A DNA stretch of 64,000 nucleotides from Roseibaca sp. Y0-43 (lineage in GTDB: Bacteria > Pseudomonadota > Alphaproteobacteria > Rhodobacterales > Rhodobacteraceae), in contig NZ_JAFMPR010000005.1 in assembly GCF_020667835.1 (NCBI RefSeq), positions 124,001 through 188,000 on the forward strand, written 5' to 3'. Positions 47,720 through 55,752 of this stretch are shown in pieces. A model generated the notes under the pieces. That model saw nothing but the letters and a program-made list of their open reading frames with translations. It had not been told where the DNA came from and ran no database searches. Within the stretch, counting starts at the first letter, position 1. Each line of letters opens with the position of its first letter. The translations under genes and the position numbers were made by a program.

Positions 47720-48771
47720 CCGATCAGCATCTCGTCTGCGCCCAGCCGGTCGTAATGCAGCTTCAGCCGTTGCAGCCCAATGCGCAGCACGATCTTGCCA
47801 GAGCGCGCGCTCCAGCCCATCGCCTGCTCGGCGCTTTCCACGCCTTCAAGGTGGCAGCAGACGCGCAGCACCATGTCCGACAGGCCCGGCCCAAGGTCTT
47901 GCAGCGCGCCCAGCACGCGGCGGCGCGCGGCGCGGGTTCCGGGCGGCGCGATATTCGGGCCCGGCAGGTTGCGCTCGGTCATCGCGCGCACAAGGCGGTC
48001 GGCGGGCATCGGGTCCAGCGCGTCCAGTTGTGCCATGACGAAATCCTCGCGCAGGCGGTCGGCCGATTGCACCAGTTCGGGCACGAGGAAAGGCTGACCC
48101 GATTTGTCGCGCCGCCGCGCCAGAACCGCGACCGGGGTTTCCACCGTGCCATAGCGCGCCCGGCGCGCGCCGGGCTGTTTGTCGTCATTATAGTCGCGCA
48201 GCGCGGCCTGACCTTCGGGGCTGAGGATATAGCTTAGCACCCGCCCCTCGCGGCGGCAGATGATCCAGTCCTTCAGCGCCAGCATTTCGGCCATCGCGCG
48301 GTCGAACACCGCCAGCCGTTCCGCCCGCCCGTCCGGCCCGTCCCGCATGATAACGGCCTTGGGCATCTCTGGGGCGACGATCAGCTGGCTTCCGGGTCGT
48401 TCCAGATTGGCCAGCAGGTGCAACAGGTCATCAGTGGTGCAGACGGGGGCCGCGGTTTCAAAGCTGCTTGGGGCGGGCTTTGCCATATCGGCATTCTCCA
48501 TGATTGATGTCTTGGGCGCGGATTGACGCATCACCCGGTCCAGCCGGGTCAGCGCGTCATCCACCAATGGGTCATCGCGCCTGTTCTCGAAGCGGCGCAC
48601 CTGGCGCAGCACGGTCGAAGCGTGACAGCCCGCATTGCGCGCAAGCGTGCGCAACGACAATCCATTCGCGGTGTGGGACAGGTAGAGCCGTGCACCCGTG
48701 GGCACCCATTCGGGGAAAGTTGCGCTGTTGATCGCCGCGCAACCGGACTCCACGCGGTTTTGTACAGACAT
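47716..48771 (-). CDS. DUF6456-like protein with a helix-turn-helix N-terminus
   Basis: 351 residues. The N-terminal HTH reads LSLRTLARNAGCHASTVLRQ and VRRFENRRDDPLVDDALTRL. A second winged-helix-like part (MLALKDWIICRREGRVLSYILSPEG) is followed by the DUF6456 C-terminal domain (FLVPELVQSADRLREDFVMA, RRRVLGALQDLGPGLSDMVL, SARSGKIVLRIGLQRL). It is probably a transcription factor; no partner or signal is known to me. Divergent from the DUF6477-like gene, 194 bp apart, a pairing often seen in this order of bacteria as far as I recall. Confidence 0.78.
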   Translation of the reverse strand: MSVQNRVESGCAAINSATFPEWVPTGARLYLSHTANGLSLRTLARNAGCHASTVLRQVRRFENRRDDPLVDDALTRLDRVMRQSAPKTSIMENADMAKPAPSSFETAAPVCTTDDLLHLLANLERPGSQLIVAPEMPKAVIMRDGPDGRAERLAVFDRAMAEMLALKDWIICRREGRVLSYILSPEGQAALRDYNDDKQPGARRARYGTVETPVAVLARRRDKSGQPFLVPELVQSADRLREDFVMAQLDALDPMPADRLVRAMTERNLPGPNIAPPGTRAARRRVLGALQDLGPGLSDMVLRVCCHLEGVESAEQAMGWSARSGKIVLRIGLQRLKLHYDRLGADEMLIG

Positions 48772-48965
48772 GCCGCGCCGTGCTCCTTCTCGATTTTCAC
48801 CCTATAGTTGCATTTCTTACCAGACCGTTAATCGCGACCGGTTCCCACAAAGATGTAACCAAATCCCTAAATGCGCTTGAAGGCAGCGCGCGCTCTTCGC
48901 GCCCGCAACGCAACAGCCTGAAACTTGTGCCATTATCCAAGGCCGCATCACGAAGAGGGGATCAG

Positions 48966-49274
48966 ATGGATCATTCGACACAAGGCTTGCAGACCACCAT
49001 TCGCCCTCGCCTTTTGGTTGTGGCGGCGCGGCATGGGCTGGCCCAATACGACCGGGCGCGGTCGCTGGCGCGGATTCTGGGTTTGCCCATGGGCCACCCC
49101 CTGCCCGCCCCCGGCGCAGCGCAGCAAGCGCTGGTGCAGCGCGAGGCAGAGCTGGACCATGCCCGCCGCCATCACGACGCAAGCTGGCACCCGGCGGATC
49201 ATGTCATGGTGATGACGGCGCTTCTGCACGAAGCGCGCACCAATTGCACCGCCCGCGCGGTGCCCTTGGGTTAG
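48966..49274 (+). CDS. DUF6477-like small protein
   Basis: 102 residues: LQTTIRPRLLVVAARHGLAQ, YDRARSLARILGLPM, then ALVQREAELDHARRHHDASW and HPADHVMVMTALLHEAR. The R-P-R-L-L-V-A-A-R-H-G-L start and the H-V-x-V-M-x-A-L-L-x-E-A-R end agree with my recollection of DUF6477, a Rhodobacterales-specific family. It is soluble and helical. Head-to-head with the DUF6456-like gene, so the two may share regulation. The stop overlaps the convergent GntR regulator by 4 bp. Start at 48966 follows GAAGAGGGGATCAG. Confidence 0.72.
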   Translation: MDHSTQGLQTTIRPRLLVVAARHGLAQYDRARSLARILGLPMGHPLPAPGAAQQALVQREAELDHARRHHDASWHPADHVMVMTALLHEARTNCTARAVPLG

Positions 49275-49924
49275 AGCGAGAAGCGTTCGGCGGCGGTGGA
49301 ATCCTGCCGCAGCCGGGTTTCAAACGCGCGCGAGATATGGTCCTTGAGCGCCTTGTAAGCCGCGTCGCCATCGCCCGCGGCAATCGCCTCGACGATGGTG
49401 CTGTGCTCTTCCAGCGTCCGCTCGCCGCGGCCGGGCACCGAGATAGAGGTGCTGGCCAGAAGCGCCATCGAGCGATGCACAAGGTCCAGTTGCTGCACAA
49501 GGTATCGGTTATGCGATGCCAGATGGATCTGCTTGTGGAAGCGGCGGTTCGCGCGGCTCATGGCTTGCGGGTCGGCGATCAGCGCCGCGTCTTCCTCGAC
49601 CATGGCGCGTAGCAGGCGCACTTCTTCGTCGGTCGCGTGGCGTGCCGCCAGCCGCGCCGCCAGCCCTTCGAGTTCCGAGCGCACGACGTAAAGCTCTGCC
49701 AATTGGTTATGGTCCAGCGAAGCCACGATCAGCGACCGCCCGTCGCGGGTCAGAAGCGACTGCGTTTCCAGCCGTTGCAGCGCTTCGCGGATGGGGGTGC
49801 GCGAGACCCCGAACCGATCCGCCAGTTCCGATTCCACCAAGCGGTCGCCGGGCTTGTAGACGCCTACGTCAATCGCCTCGAGGATCATGGTATAGGCGTC
49901 TTTTACGGGTTTGGTTTCGGTCAT
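49271..49924 (-). CDS. GntR-family regulator, FCD subfamily
   Basis: 217 residues. Winged HTH: PGDRLVESELADRFGVSRTP, IREALQRLETQSLLTRDGRS. The C-terminal all-helical FCD domain has ELYVVRSELEGLAARLAARH, ANRRFHKQIHLASHNRYL (metal-ligand His) and EEHSTIVEAIAAGDGDAAYK. FCD regulators sense organic acids such as lactate, pyruvate or gluconate. The ligand is unknown. The start at 49924 gives the conserved N-terminus; a longer frame to 49987 is unlikely. Divergent from the HAD hydrolase at 50026. Confidence 0.9.
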   Translation of the reverse strand: MTETKPVKDAYTMILEAIDVGVYKPGDRLVESELADRFGVSRTPIREALQRLETQSLLTRDGRSLIVASLDHNQLAELYVVRSELEGLAARLAARHATDEEVRLLRAMVEEDAALIADPQAMSRANRRFHKQIHLASHNRYLVQQLDLVHRSMALLASTSISVPGRGERTLEEHSTIVEAIAAGDGDAAYKALKDHISRAFETRLRQDSTAAERFSL

Positions 49925-50025
49925 TCTGCGGGCCTTTGCATTCGAGCCGAAAGAAAACAGTGCTTTCGCGCGAAAGACAAGCCGCAATCCTTGCCAGCGG
50001 CCCGCGAGCGGCTATTGTCCCGGCC

Positions 50026-50673
50026 ATGCCTGCCGCGTTTTTCAGCCATGTCCAAACCTGGGTGTTCGATTTGGACAACACCCTCTACCCGCCGCATATG
50101 GGCCTGTTCGACCAGATCGACAAGCGAATGACGGCCTATATCATGGATGCGCTTGGGCTGGAGCGCGCCGAGGCCGACCGGCTGCGCCATGACTACTGGA
50201 AGCGCTATGGCACCACGCTTGCCGGGCTGATGCGCGAGCATGACATGGACCCCGAACCCTATATGATCGCGGTGCATGACATCGACTTCTCGGTGTTGTC
50301 GCCCGACCCGGAGCTGCGCGCGCGCATCGCGGCGCTGCCGGGGCGCAAGATCGTCTACACCAACGGATCGGCCCCCTATGCCGAGCGGGTGCTGGACGCG
50401 CGCGGGCTGAGCGGGCTGTTTGCCGCGCTTTACGGCGTGGAACATGCCGACTACCGCCCCAAGCCCGAACAACAGGCCTTTGCCACCGTCTTTGCCCGCG
50501 ACGGGCTGGACCCGAAAGCGGCCGCGATGTTCGAGGATGACACCCGCAACCTGGCCGCGCCGCACGCGATGGGGCTGCGCACCGTCCATGTCGCACCAGA
50601 GCCGGAAGACGCCCCGCATATTCACCACCATACTGCTGATTTGGCTGGGTTTTTAGCGCAGCTGTCACGCTAG
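50026..50673 (+). CDS. HAD-superfamily pyrimidine 5'-nucleotidase
   Basis: 215 residues. The nucleophile motif is WVFDLDNTLYPPHMGLFDQI (Asp15, Asp17). KIVYTNGSAPYAERVL is motif II with its Thr/Ser, and KPEQQAFATVFARDGLDPKA plus MFEDDTRNLAAPHAMGLRTV are motifs III and IV. The DNTLYP sequence and cap are those of the SDT1-like pyrimidine 5'-nucleotidase subgroup (HAD-IA, TIGR01993 type), which dephosphorylates UMP/CMP. The start at 50026 is the first ATG before the catalytic motif. Confidence 0.87.
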   Translation: MPAAFFSHVQTWVFDLDNTLYPPHMGLFDQIDKRMTAYIMDALGLERAEADRLRHDYWKRYGTTLAGLMREHDMDPEPYMIAVHDIDFSVLSPDPELRARIAALPGRKIVYTNGSAPYAERVLDARGLSGLFAALYGVEHADYRPKPEQQAFATVFARDGLDPKAAAMFEDDTRNLAAPHAMGLRTVHVAPEPEDAPHIHHHTADLAGFLAQLSR

Positions 50674-50775
50674 CAGCCGCAGGGTGCGCGCTTCTGCCGC
50701 GCGACAATCTGCCATGCTGTGCGGTTTTGCGGAAAAACATATTTCTGGGTCAAATAATTCAGGAGGAATGCACCA

Positions 50776-50985
50776 ATGACCATGACGCTGGACGCCGGCA
50801 AGACCCATGCCACCCCGAAGGACAAAAACGGCACCGCAATGATCTGGGCCGCGATCGCGGTGTTCCTGACCATCCTTGGCACCTCTGCCGCCGTGTTCGG
50901 TCTGGCTGGTCTGGTCGCCGTCATGGTGCCCGCTGCCCTTGGCATGGTCGTGGTTTTGGTGCGGATCGTCACCGAAGGCATGTAA
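50776..50985 (+). CDS. 69-residue membrane protein
   Basis: MTMTLDAGKTHATPKDKNGT, then two hydrophobic helices (AMIWAAIAVFLTILGTSAAV, LAGLVAVMVPAALGMVVVLV). A perfect AGGAGG ten bases before the ATG supports translation. Similar small proteins with a hydrophilic N-terminus and two helices occur widely in Rhodobacterales, but I do not recognise a named family. It may be of a stress-induced small membrane type; function unknown. It stands alone between the HAD gene and ubiH-like gene. Confidence 0.62.
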   Translation: MTMTLDAGKTHATPKDKNGTAMIWAAIAVFLTILGTSAAVFGLAGLVAVMVPAALGMVVVLVRIVTEGM

Positions 50986-51056
50986 TCCGGGCAAGCTGCC
51001 GCATTGCCCTTTCGCGCTCTCGCAGTATGTTCAGACCCAACCATGGGGGAACATGA

Positions 51057-52247
51057 ATGCGAGAGCGTTTTGATATCGTCGTCTCTGGTGGCGGAATCGC
51101 TGGGCTGAGTGCTGCCGCCGCCTTCGGCTCGCAGGGCTACAGCGTTTTGTGCGTGGACCCGGCCCCACCCGTGATGGCAGAGGCCGATCCGGCCTCTGAC
51201 CTGCGCACAACCGCCTTCCTGCAACCCTCTGTTGACGTTCTGACGCTTGCAGGCCTGTGGGAACGGTTCGAAGCCCATGCGACGCCCTTGCAGGTCATGC
51301 GCATTGTCGATGCGGGGGGCGAACAGCCAGAGCCGCGCGTCAGCCATGATTTCGACGCTTCCGACATTTCCGACCAGCCCTTTGGCTGGAACCTGCCCAA
51401 CTGGCTGTTGCGCCGTGAATGCGTGGCGCGGCTGGAGGAATTGGCGAATGTCACCTTCCGCCCCGGCATCGGCACGCGCCGCCTGACCACCCGCGAAAGC
51501 GCCGCCATCGTGGGGCTGAGCGACGGCACGTCGATTGAGGCGCGGCTGCTGGTCGCGGCGGACGGGCGCAATTCGCCCATGCGTCAGGCCTTGGGGATCG
51601 GCGTGCGGACCACGCGCTTCGGGCAAAAGGCGCTGGCCTTCGCGGTCACGCACCCGGTGCCGCATGGCAATGTCTCGACCGAGATCCACCGCTCTGGCGG
51701 GCCGTTCACCTTCGTGCCGCTGCCCGACCGCGACGGAAAACCCTGTTCGGCGATTGTCTGGATGGAAACCGGGCCAGAAGCCGCGCGACTGGCCGCCCTG
51801 CCCGAAGCCGCGTTCGAGCGAGAGATGAACCGCCGCTCTTGCGGGATGTTCGGGCAGTTGAAGCTTGCCTCGCGCCGGACAATCTGGCCGATCATCAGCC
51901 AGATCGCGGACCGCTTTCACGGCCAGCGCACGGCGCTGATGGCCGAAGCCGCGCATGTCGTGCCGCCCATCGGGGCACAGGGGTTGAACATGTCGCTGGC
52001 AGACCTGACCGCGCTGACGCGGCTGATGACCCCGGATAACCTGGGAGAGGCCGCACCCCTTGCCGCCTATACCCGCCAGCGCTACCCCGATGTCGCGCTA
52101 CGCGTGGCCGGTGTGGGGATGCTGAACCGCGCCTCGATGATCGCGGCGCAGCCCTTGCGCGATGCGCGGGCGGCGGCGCTGAACGCGATGTATTCGGCAG
52201 CGCCCGTGCGCCGAACGCTGATGCAGCTAGGAATCGGTGTGCGCTGA
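51057..52247 (+). CDS. UbiH/UbiF/VisC-family FAD-dependent hydroxylase
   Basis: 396 residues. Rossmann FAD motif FDIVVSGGGIAGLSAAAAFGSQG at residues 5-27, the UbiH-type ARLLVAADGRNSPMRQALG (DG motif, about 160-178), and ALMAEAAHVVPPIGAQGLNMSLADL (GD-like motif around 300-325). These define the aromatic-ring flavin monooxygenases that hydroxylate ubiquinone precursors. In alphaproteobacteria a UbiL/UbiH-type enzyme does one or more of these steps; the position modified here cannot be told. The C-terminal part is intact. Confidence 0.88.
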   Translation: MRERFDIVVSGGGIAGLSAAAAFGSQGYSVLCVDPAPPVMAEADPASDLRTTAFLQPSVDVLTLAGLWERFEAHATPLQVMRIVDAGGEQPEPRVSHDFDASDISDQPFGWNLPNWLLRRECVARLEELANVTFRPGIGTRRLTTRESAAIVGLSDGTSIEARLLVAADGRNSPMRQALGIGVRTTRFGQKALAFAVTHPVPHGNVSTEIHRSGGPFTFVPLPDRDGKPCSAIVWMETGPEAARLAALPEAAFEREMNRRSCGMFGQLKLASRRTIWPIISQIADRFHGQRTALMAEAAHVVPPIGAQGLNMSLADLTALTRLMTPDNLGEAAPLAAYTRQRYPDVALRVAGVGMLNRASMIAAQPLRDARAAALNAMYSAAPVRRTLMQLGIGVR

Positions 52248-52259
52248 ACGCCGGTTTCG

Positions 52260-52288
52260 GTAGGGTGCGTGCTGAGCACGCACCCTAC
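52260..52288. terminator. Perfect 29-bp palindrome between convergent genes
   Basis: GTAGGGTGCGTGCT (52260-52273), a central G and AGCACGCACCCTAC (52275-52288) form a perfect 14-bp inverted repeat. It lies 12 bp past the ubiH-like stop and 12 bp from the lpd stop, a natural bidirectional terminator position, though there is no T tract. Confidence 0.6.
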
Positions 52289-52300
52289 GGGGTCCGATTA

Positions 52301-53686
52301 TTACGCGTGGATCGCGCCGTCGCCACAAGCGAGTGCGGCCTCGCGCACCGCTTCGGAATAGGTCGGGTGCGCATGGCAGGTGCGCGCCAGATCCTCGGCG
52401 GCGGCGCCGAATTCCATGGCGACGCAAATCTCGTGGATCAGGTCGCCCGCATATGGCCCGATGATATGCGCGCCCAAGATGCGGTCGGTTTCTTTATCAG
52501 CGAGGATTTTGACGAAACCGTCGGCTGCGAAATTCGCCTTCGCGCGGCCATTGCCCATGAAGCTGAACTTTCCGACCTTGTAAGCGCGGCCCTCTTCCTT
52601 GAGCGATTCCTCAGTCGCGCCCACGGATGCCACTTCGGGCCAGGTGTAGATCACGCCGGGGATGACGCCGTAATTGACATGCCCCGCCTGCCCCGCCAGC
52701 ACTTCGGCCACGGCCATGCCTTCATCCTCGGCCTTGTGCGCCAGCATCGGACCCTCGATGGCGTCGCCGATGGCATAAATGCCGTCGACGCTGGTCTTGT
52801 AATGGCTGTCGGTTGCGATCTGGCCGCGCTTGGTCATCTCGACCCCCAAGCCTTCCAGCCCCAGCCCGTCGGTATAGGGGCGGCGGCCGGTGGCCAGCAG
52901 AACCGCGTCGGCCTCTAGCACATGTTCGCTGTCATCCTTGCGCAGTTTGTAGGTGACGGTTGCCTTGGTCTTGGTGGCAGTGGCGGATTGCACGGCGGCG
53001 CCAAGGATGAATTTCATCCCTTGCTTGCCCAGCATCCGTTGGAAGGTCTTGGCCACTTCGCCATCATTGCCGGGGATGATGCGGTCAAGATATTCGACCA
53101 CCGTCACCTCTGCCCCAAGGCGGGCATAGACCGACCCCATTTCCAGCCCGATCACGCCCGCGCCAATGACGACCAGTTTCTTCGGGATCTTGCCCAGTTC
53201 CAGCGCACCGGTCGAGGTGACGATGATTTTCTCATCCACTTCTACCCCCGGCAGCGGGCTGCTTTCCGACCCCGACGCGATGACGATCTTTTTCGTCTCG
53301 TGCACCGTGTCGCCGACCTGAACCTTGCCCGGCGCAGGGATGCTGGCCCAGCCCTTGATCCAGTCGACCTTGTTCTTCTTGAACAGGAATTCGATGCCCT
53401 TGGTGTTTTGCGCGATCACGTCGGATTTGTAGTTTTGCATCTTCTTCCAATCGACCTTGGGCTTCGCACCCGACAGGCCCATCGCGTCGAAATTATGCTC
53501 GGCCTCATGCAGCTGATGCGTGGCGTGCAACAGCGCCTTGGACGGGATGCAGCCCACGTTCAGGCAGGTGCCGCCCAAGGTCTCGCGCCCCTCGACACAA
53601 GCCACTTTCAGGCCCAGTTGCGCGGCTCGGATGGCGCAGACATAGCCGCCGGGGCCGGAACCGATGACGATCAGATCATAGGACAT
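52301..53686 (-). CDS. lpdA: Dihydrolipoyl dehydrogenase (E3)
   Basis: 461 residues. FAD motif [22 protein letters not shown], redox-active disulfide [13 protein letters not shown] (Cys41/Cys46), NAD motif [22 protein letters not shown], second FAD block [22 protein letters not shown], and the C-terminal [15 protein letters not shown] with the catalytic His-Glu pair. It reoxidises dihydrolipoyl groups for the 2-oxoglutarate dehydrogenase whose E1 and E2 genes lie upstream in the same direction. Last gene of the TCA block; dispersed repeat copy D is just before its start. Confidence 0.97.
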   Translation of the reverse strand: MSYDLIVIGSGPGGYVCAIRAAQLGLKVACVEGRETLGGTCLNVGCIPSKALLHATHQLHEAEHNFDAMGLSGAKPKVDWKKMQNYKSDVIAQNTKGIEFLFKKNKVDWIKGWASIPAPGKVQVGDTVHETKKIVIASGSESSPLPGVEVDEKIIVTSTGALELGKIPKKLVVIGAGVIGLEMGSVYARLGAEVTVVEYLDRIIPGNDGEVAKTFQRMLGKQGMKFILGAAVQSATATKTKATVTYKLRKDDSEHVLEADAVLLATGRRPYTDGLGLEGLGVEMTKRGQIATDSHYKTSVDGIYAIGDAIEGPMLAHKAEDEGMAVAEVLAGQAGHVNYGVIPGVIYTWPEVASVGATEESLKEEGRAYKVGKFSFMGNGRAKANFAADGFVKILADKETDRILGAHIIGPYAGDLIHEICVAMEFGAAAEDLARTCHAHPTYSEAVREAALACGDGAIHA

Positions 53687-53715
53687 GGGTCGTTTCCTTT
53701 CTTTTGGCGGGGCAA

Positions 53716-53782
53716 GGGGGCGCTTCGCCCCCCTCGGGCCTGACGGCCCTCACCCCCCGAGGATATTTGAGCAAGGATGAAA
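53716..53782 (+). repeat. Dispersed extragenic element, copy D
   Basis: Hairpin GGGGGCG-CTT-CGCCCCC (53716-53732), then a short spacer, and the tail CCCCCCGAGGATATTTGAGC, AAGGATGAA. It is antisense to the lpd and MAPEG transcripts and runs up to the MAPEG stop codon. Same architecture as copies A-C. Confidence 0.7.
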
Positions 53783-53784
53783 CA

Positions 53785-54183
53785 TCAGAAGAGTGCAAGG
53801 AGGAGGATCAGGATAGAGCAAAGATATCCGATTCCGAAAAAGACCGAACGCCATGGGGTCCAGCCCAGCGCATAGGCGGGCACGAAGAGGATGCGCGCGC
53901 CGAGATAGGTGAAGGCGAGGATGGCGCTGGCCGTGCTTTCCTTGCCCGCGAGCGTGATGGCGGTGATCGCGACCGCGAAGAGAAGAAGTGCTTCGTGGTG
54001 GTTTTCATAGGCGCGTTTCAGGCGCAGAGTGCCTTGCGACAGGTCGCGCGGCGGGGCGGTATCGCGCGGGGACAGGAAATAGCGGCTGCCGATTTCCAGA
54101 TTGGCGCGCACCGCCATATGCGCAAGCTGCCCCGCCCAGAGAAGGGCTGCGAGGATGAGGGCGATCAGGTCGGGGGTCAACAT
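53785..54183 (-). CDS. MAPEG-family membrane protein
   Basis: 132 residues with four hydrophobic segments (LIALILAALLWAGQLAHM, ALLLFAVAITAIT, ASAILAFTYLGARILFVPAYAL, RSVFFGIGYLCSILILLLAL). GTLRLKRAYENHHEALLLFA is the MAPEG signature, with the Arg-x-x-Asn-x-x-Glu/His helix. Members conjugate glutathione or lipids, or act as peroxidases. Its place between sucB and lpd is unexplained by any TCA role. It ends exactly at dispersed element D. Confidence 0.87.
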   Translation of the reverse strand: MLTPDLIALILAALLWAGQLAHMAVRANLEIGSRYFLSPRDTAPPRDLSQGTLRLKRAYENHHEALLLFAVAITAITLAGKESTASAILAFTYLGARILFVPAYALGWTPWRSVFFGIGYLCSILILLLALF

Positions 54184-54216
54184 CGGGTTGCTCCGGTCAT
54201 GTCGTGCCGGATGTGT

Positions 54217-54244
54217 CGGGGCGCGAGGTTGGTCTCGCGCCCCG
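54217..54244 (-). terminator. Strong intercistronic hairpin between sucB and the MAPEG gene
   Basis: CGGGGCGCGAG (54217-54227) and CTCGCGCCCCG (54234-54244) form a perfect 11-bp stem with a 6-base loop, nine bases past the sucB stop. No T run follows on the minus strand, so it may instead protect the sucAB mRNA 3' end or dampen read-through. Confidence 0.6.
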
Positions 54245-54252
54245 GCATGTCC

Positions 54253-55746
54253 TTAGAGATCCATCAACAGGCGGCGCGGGTCTTCGAGCGCTTCCTTCAC
54301 CCGCACCAGGAAGGTCACGGCACCCTTGCCATCGACAATCCGGTGATCGTAGCTGAGCGCGAGATACATCATCGGGCGCGCCACGATCTGGCCTTTCACG
54401 ACCATCGGGCGTTCCTGGATCTTGTGCATCCCCAGAATGCCCGATTGCGGCGGGTTCAGGATGGGCGAGGACATGAGCGAGCCATAGACACCGCCATTCG
54501 AGATGGTGAAGCTGCCGCCCTGCATATCGGCCATCGACAGTTTCCCGTCGCGGGCGCGGCGGCCCATCTCGGCGATGGTTTTCTCGATCTCGGCGAAGCT
54601 CATCTTGTGGGCGTCGCGCAGCACCGGCACCACAAGCCCCGTGGGCGTGCCCACGGCCACGCCCATATGGACGTAGTTCTTGTACACGATGTCGGTGCCG
54701 TCGATCTCGGCATTCACCTCGGGCACTTCGAACAGCGCATGGCAGCAGGCTTTCACGAAGAAGGACATGAAGCCCATCTTCACGCCGTGCTTCTTCTCGA
54801 ACATGTCCTTGTATTCGTTGCGCAGCTCCATGATGCCGCCCATATCCGCCTCGTTATAGGTGGTCAGCATGGCGGCGGTGTTCTGCGCTTCCTTCAGGCG
54901 GCGCGCGATGGTCTGGCGCAGCTTCGTCATGCGCACGCGTTCTTCGCGCGCGGCGTCATCGGCGGGCACGGGCGCCCTTTGGGCAGGTTGGGTGGGCGCG
55001 GTCGGCGCGGGTGCCGCCTGCGGCGCCGGGGCCGCCCCTGCCCGCTGCACGTCTTCCTTCATGATGCGCCCGTCGCGGCCAGAGCCTGCGACCTGATCGC
55101 GCGACAGGCCCTTTTCGGCCATCAGCTTCTTGGCAGAGGGCGCGTCTTCCACATCGCGGCCCGTGCCGCCCGTGCCGCCCATGGCCGGGGCCGCGTCGGG
55201 CACAACGGGTGCACCCGCCTCGCCCGAGATGACCGCCAGCTTGCCGCCTGCCTGCACTGTGGCCCCTTCGGCGGCGAGGATTTCGCCCAAGACACCCGCG
55301 GCCGGGCTGGGCACTTCGACCGACACTTTGTCGGTTTCCAGCTCGCACAGCATTTCATCGACCGCGACCATGTCGCCCGGCTTCTTGAACCAGCTTGCGA
55401 CGGTCGCTTCCGACACGCTCTCACCTAGGGCCGGGACCATCACGTCGACAGCTTCGGCTTTAGGAGCATCTGCCTTCGCCTCTGCCTTGGGGGCCGGGGC
55501 TTCGCCCTTGCCCTCGCCGATCATGGCCAAGAGCGCATCGACGCCCACTGTCTCGCCTTCCTTGGCGACAATCTCGCCCATCACGCCCGCGACCGGGCTG
55601 GGCACTTCGACCGTGACCTTGTCGGTTTCCAGCTCGCACAGCATTTCATCGGCCGCGACCGCGTCGCCGGGTTTCTTGAACCAAGTGGCGACGGTCGCCT
55701 CGGTCACGCTTTCGCCCAAAGTGGGCACTCGAACTTCGGTAGGCAT
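54253..55746 (-). CDS. sucB: 2-oxoglutarate dehydrogenase E2 (dihydrolipoyl succinyltransferase) with two lipoyl domains
   Basis: 497 residues. Two tandem lipoyl domains carry lipoyl-lysines at Lys43 and Lys140, each in an LETDKV motif. A peripheral-subunit-binding domain ([20 protein letters not shown]) at about 205-240 and the catalytic domain follow, the latter with [20 protein letters not shown] (catalytic His near the C-terminus). Pro/Ala-rich linkers separate them. It forms the core that transfers succinyl groups from E1 to CoA. E. coli SucB has one lipoyl domain. Encoded directly after sucA (6 bp gap). Confidence 0.96.
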   Translation of the reverse strand: MPTEVRVPTLGESVTEATVATWFKKPGDAVAADEMLCELETDKVTVEVPSPVAGVMGEIVAKEGETVGVDALLAMIGEGKGEAPAPKAEAKADAPKAEAVDVMVPALGESVSEATVASWFKKPGDMVAVDEMLCELETDKVSVEVPSPAAGVLGEILAAEGATVQAGGKLAVISGEAGAPVVPDAAPAMGGTGGTGRDVEDAPSAKKLMAEKGLSRDQVAGSGRDGRIMKEDVQRAGAAPAPQAAPAPTAPTQPAQRAPVPADDAAREERVRMTKLRQTIARRLKEAQNTAAMLTTYNEADMGGIMELRNEYKDMFEKKHGVKMGFMSFFVKACCHALFEVPEVNAEIDGTDIVYKNYVHMGVAVGTPTGLVVPVLRDAHKMSFAEIEKTIAEMGRRARDGKLSMADMQGGSFTISNGGVYGSLMSSPILNPPQSGILGMHKIQERPMVVKGQIVARPMMYLALSYDHRIVDGKGAVTFLVRVKEALEDPRRLLMDL

Positions 55747-55752
55747 GGGCTC

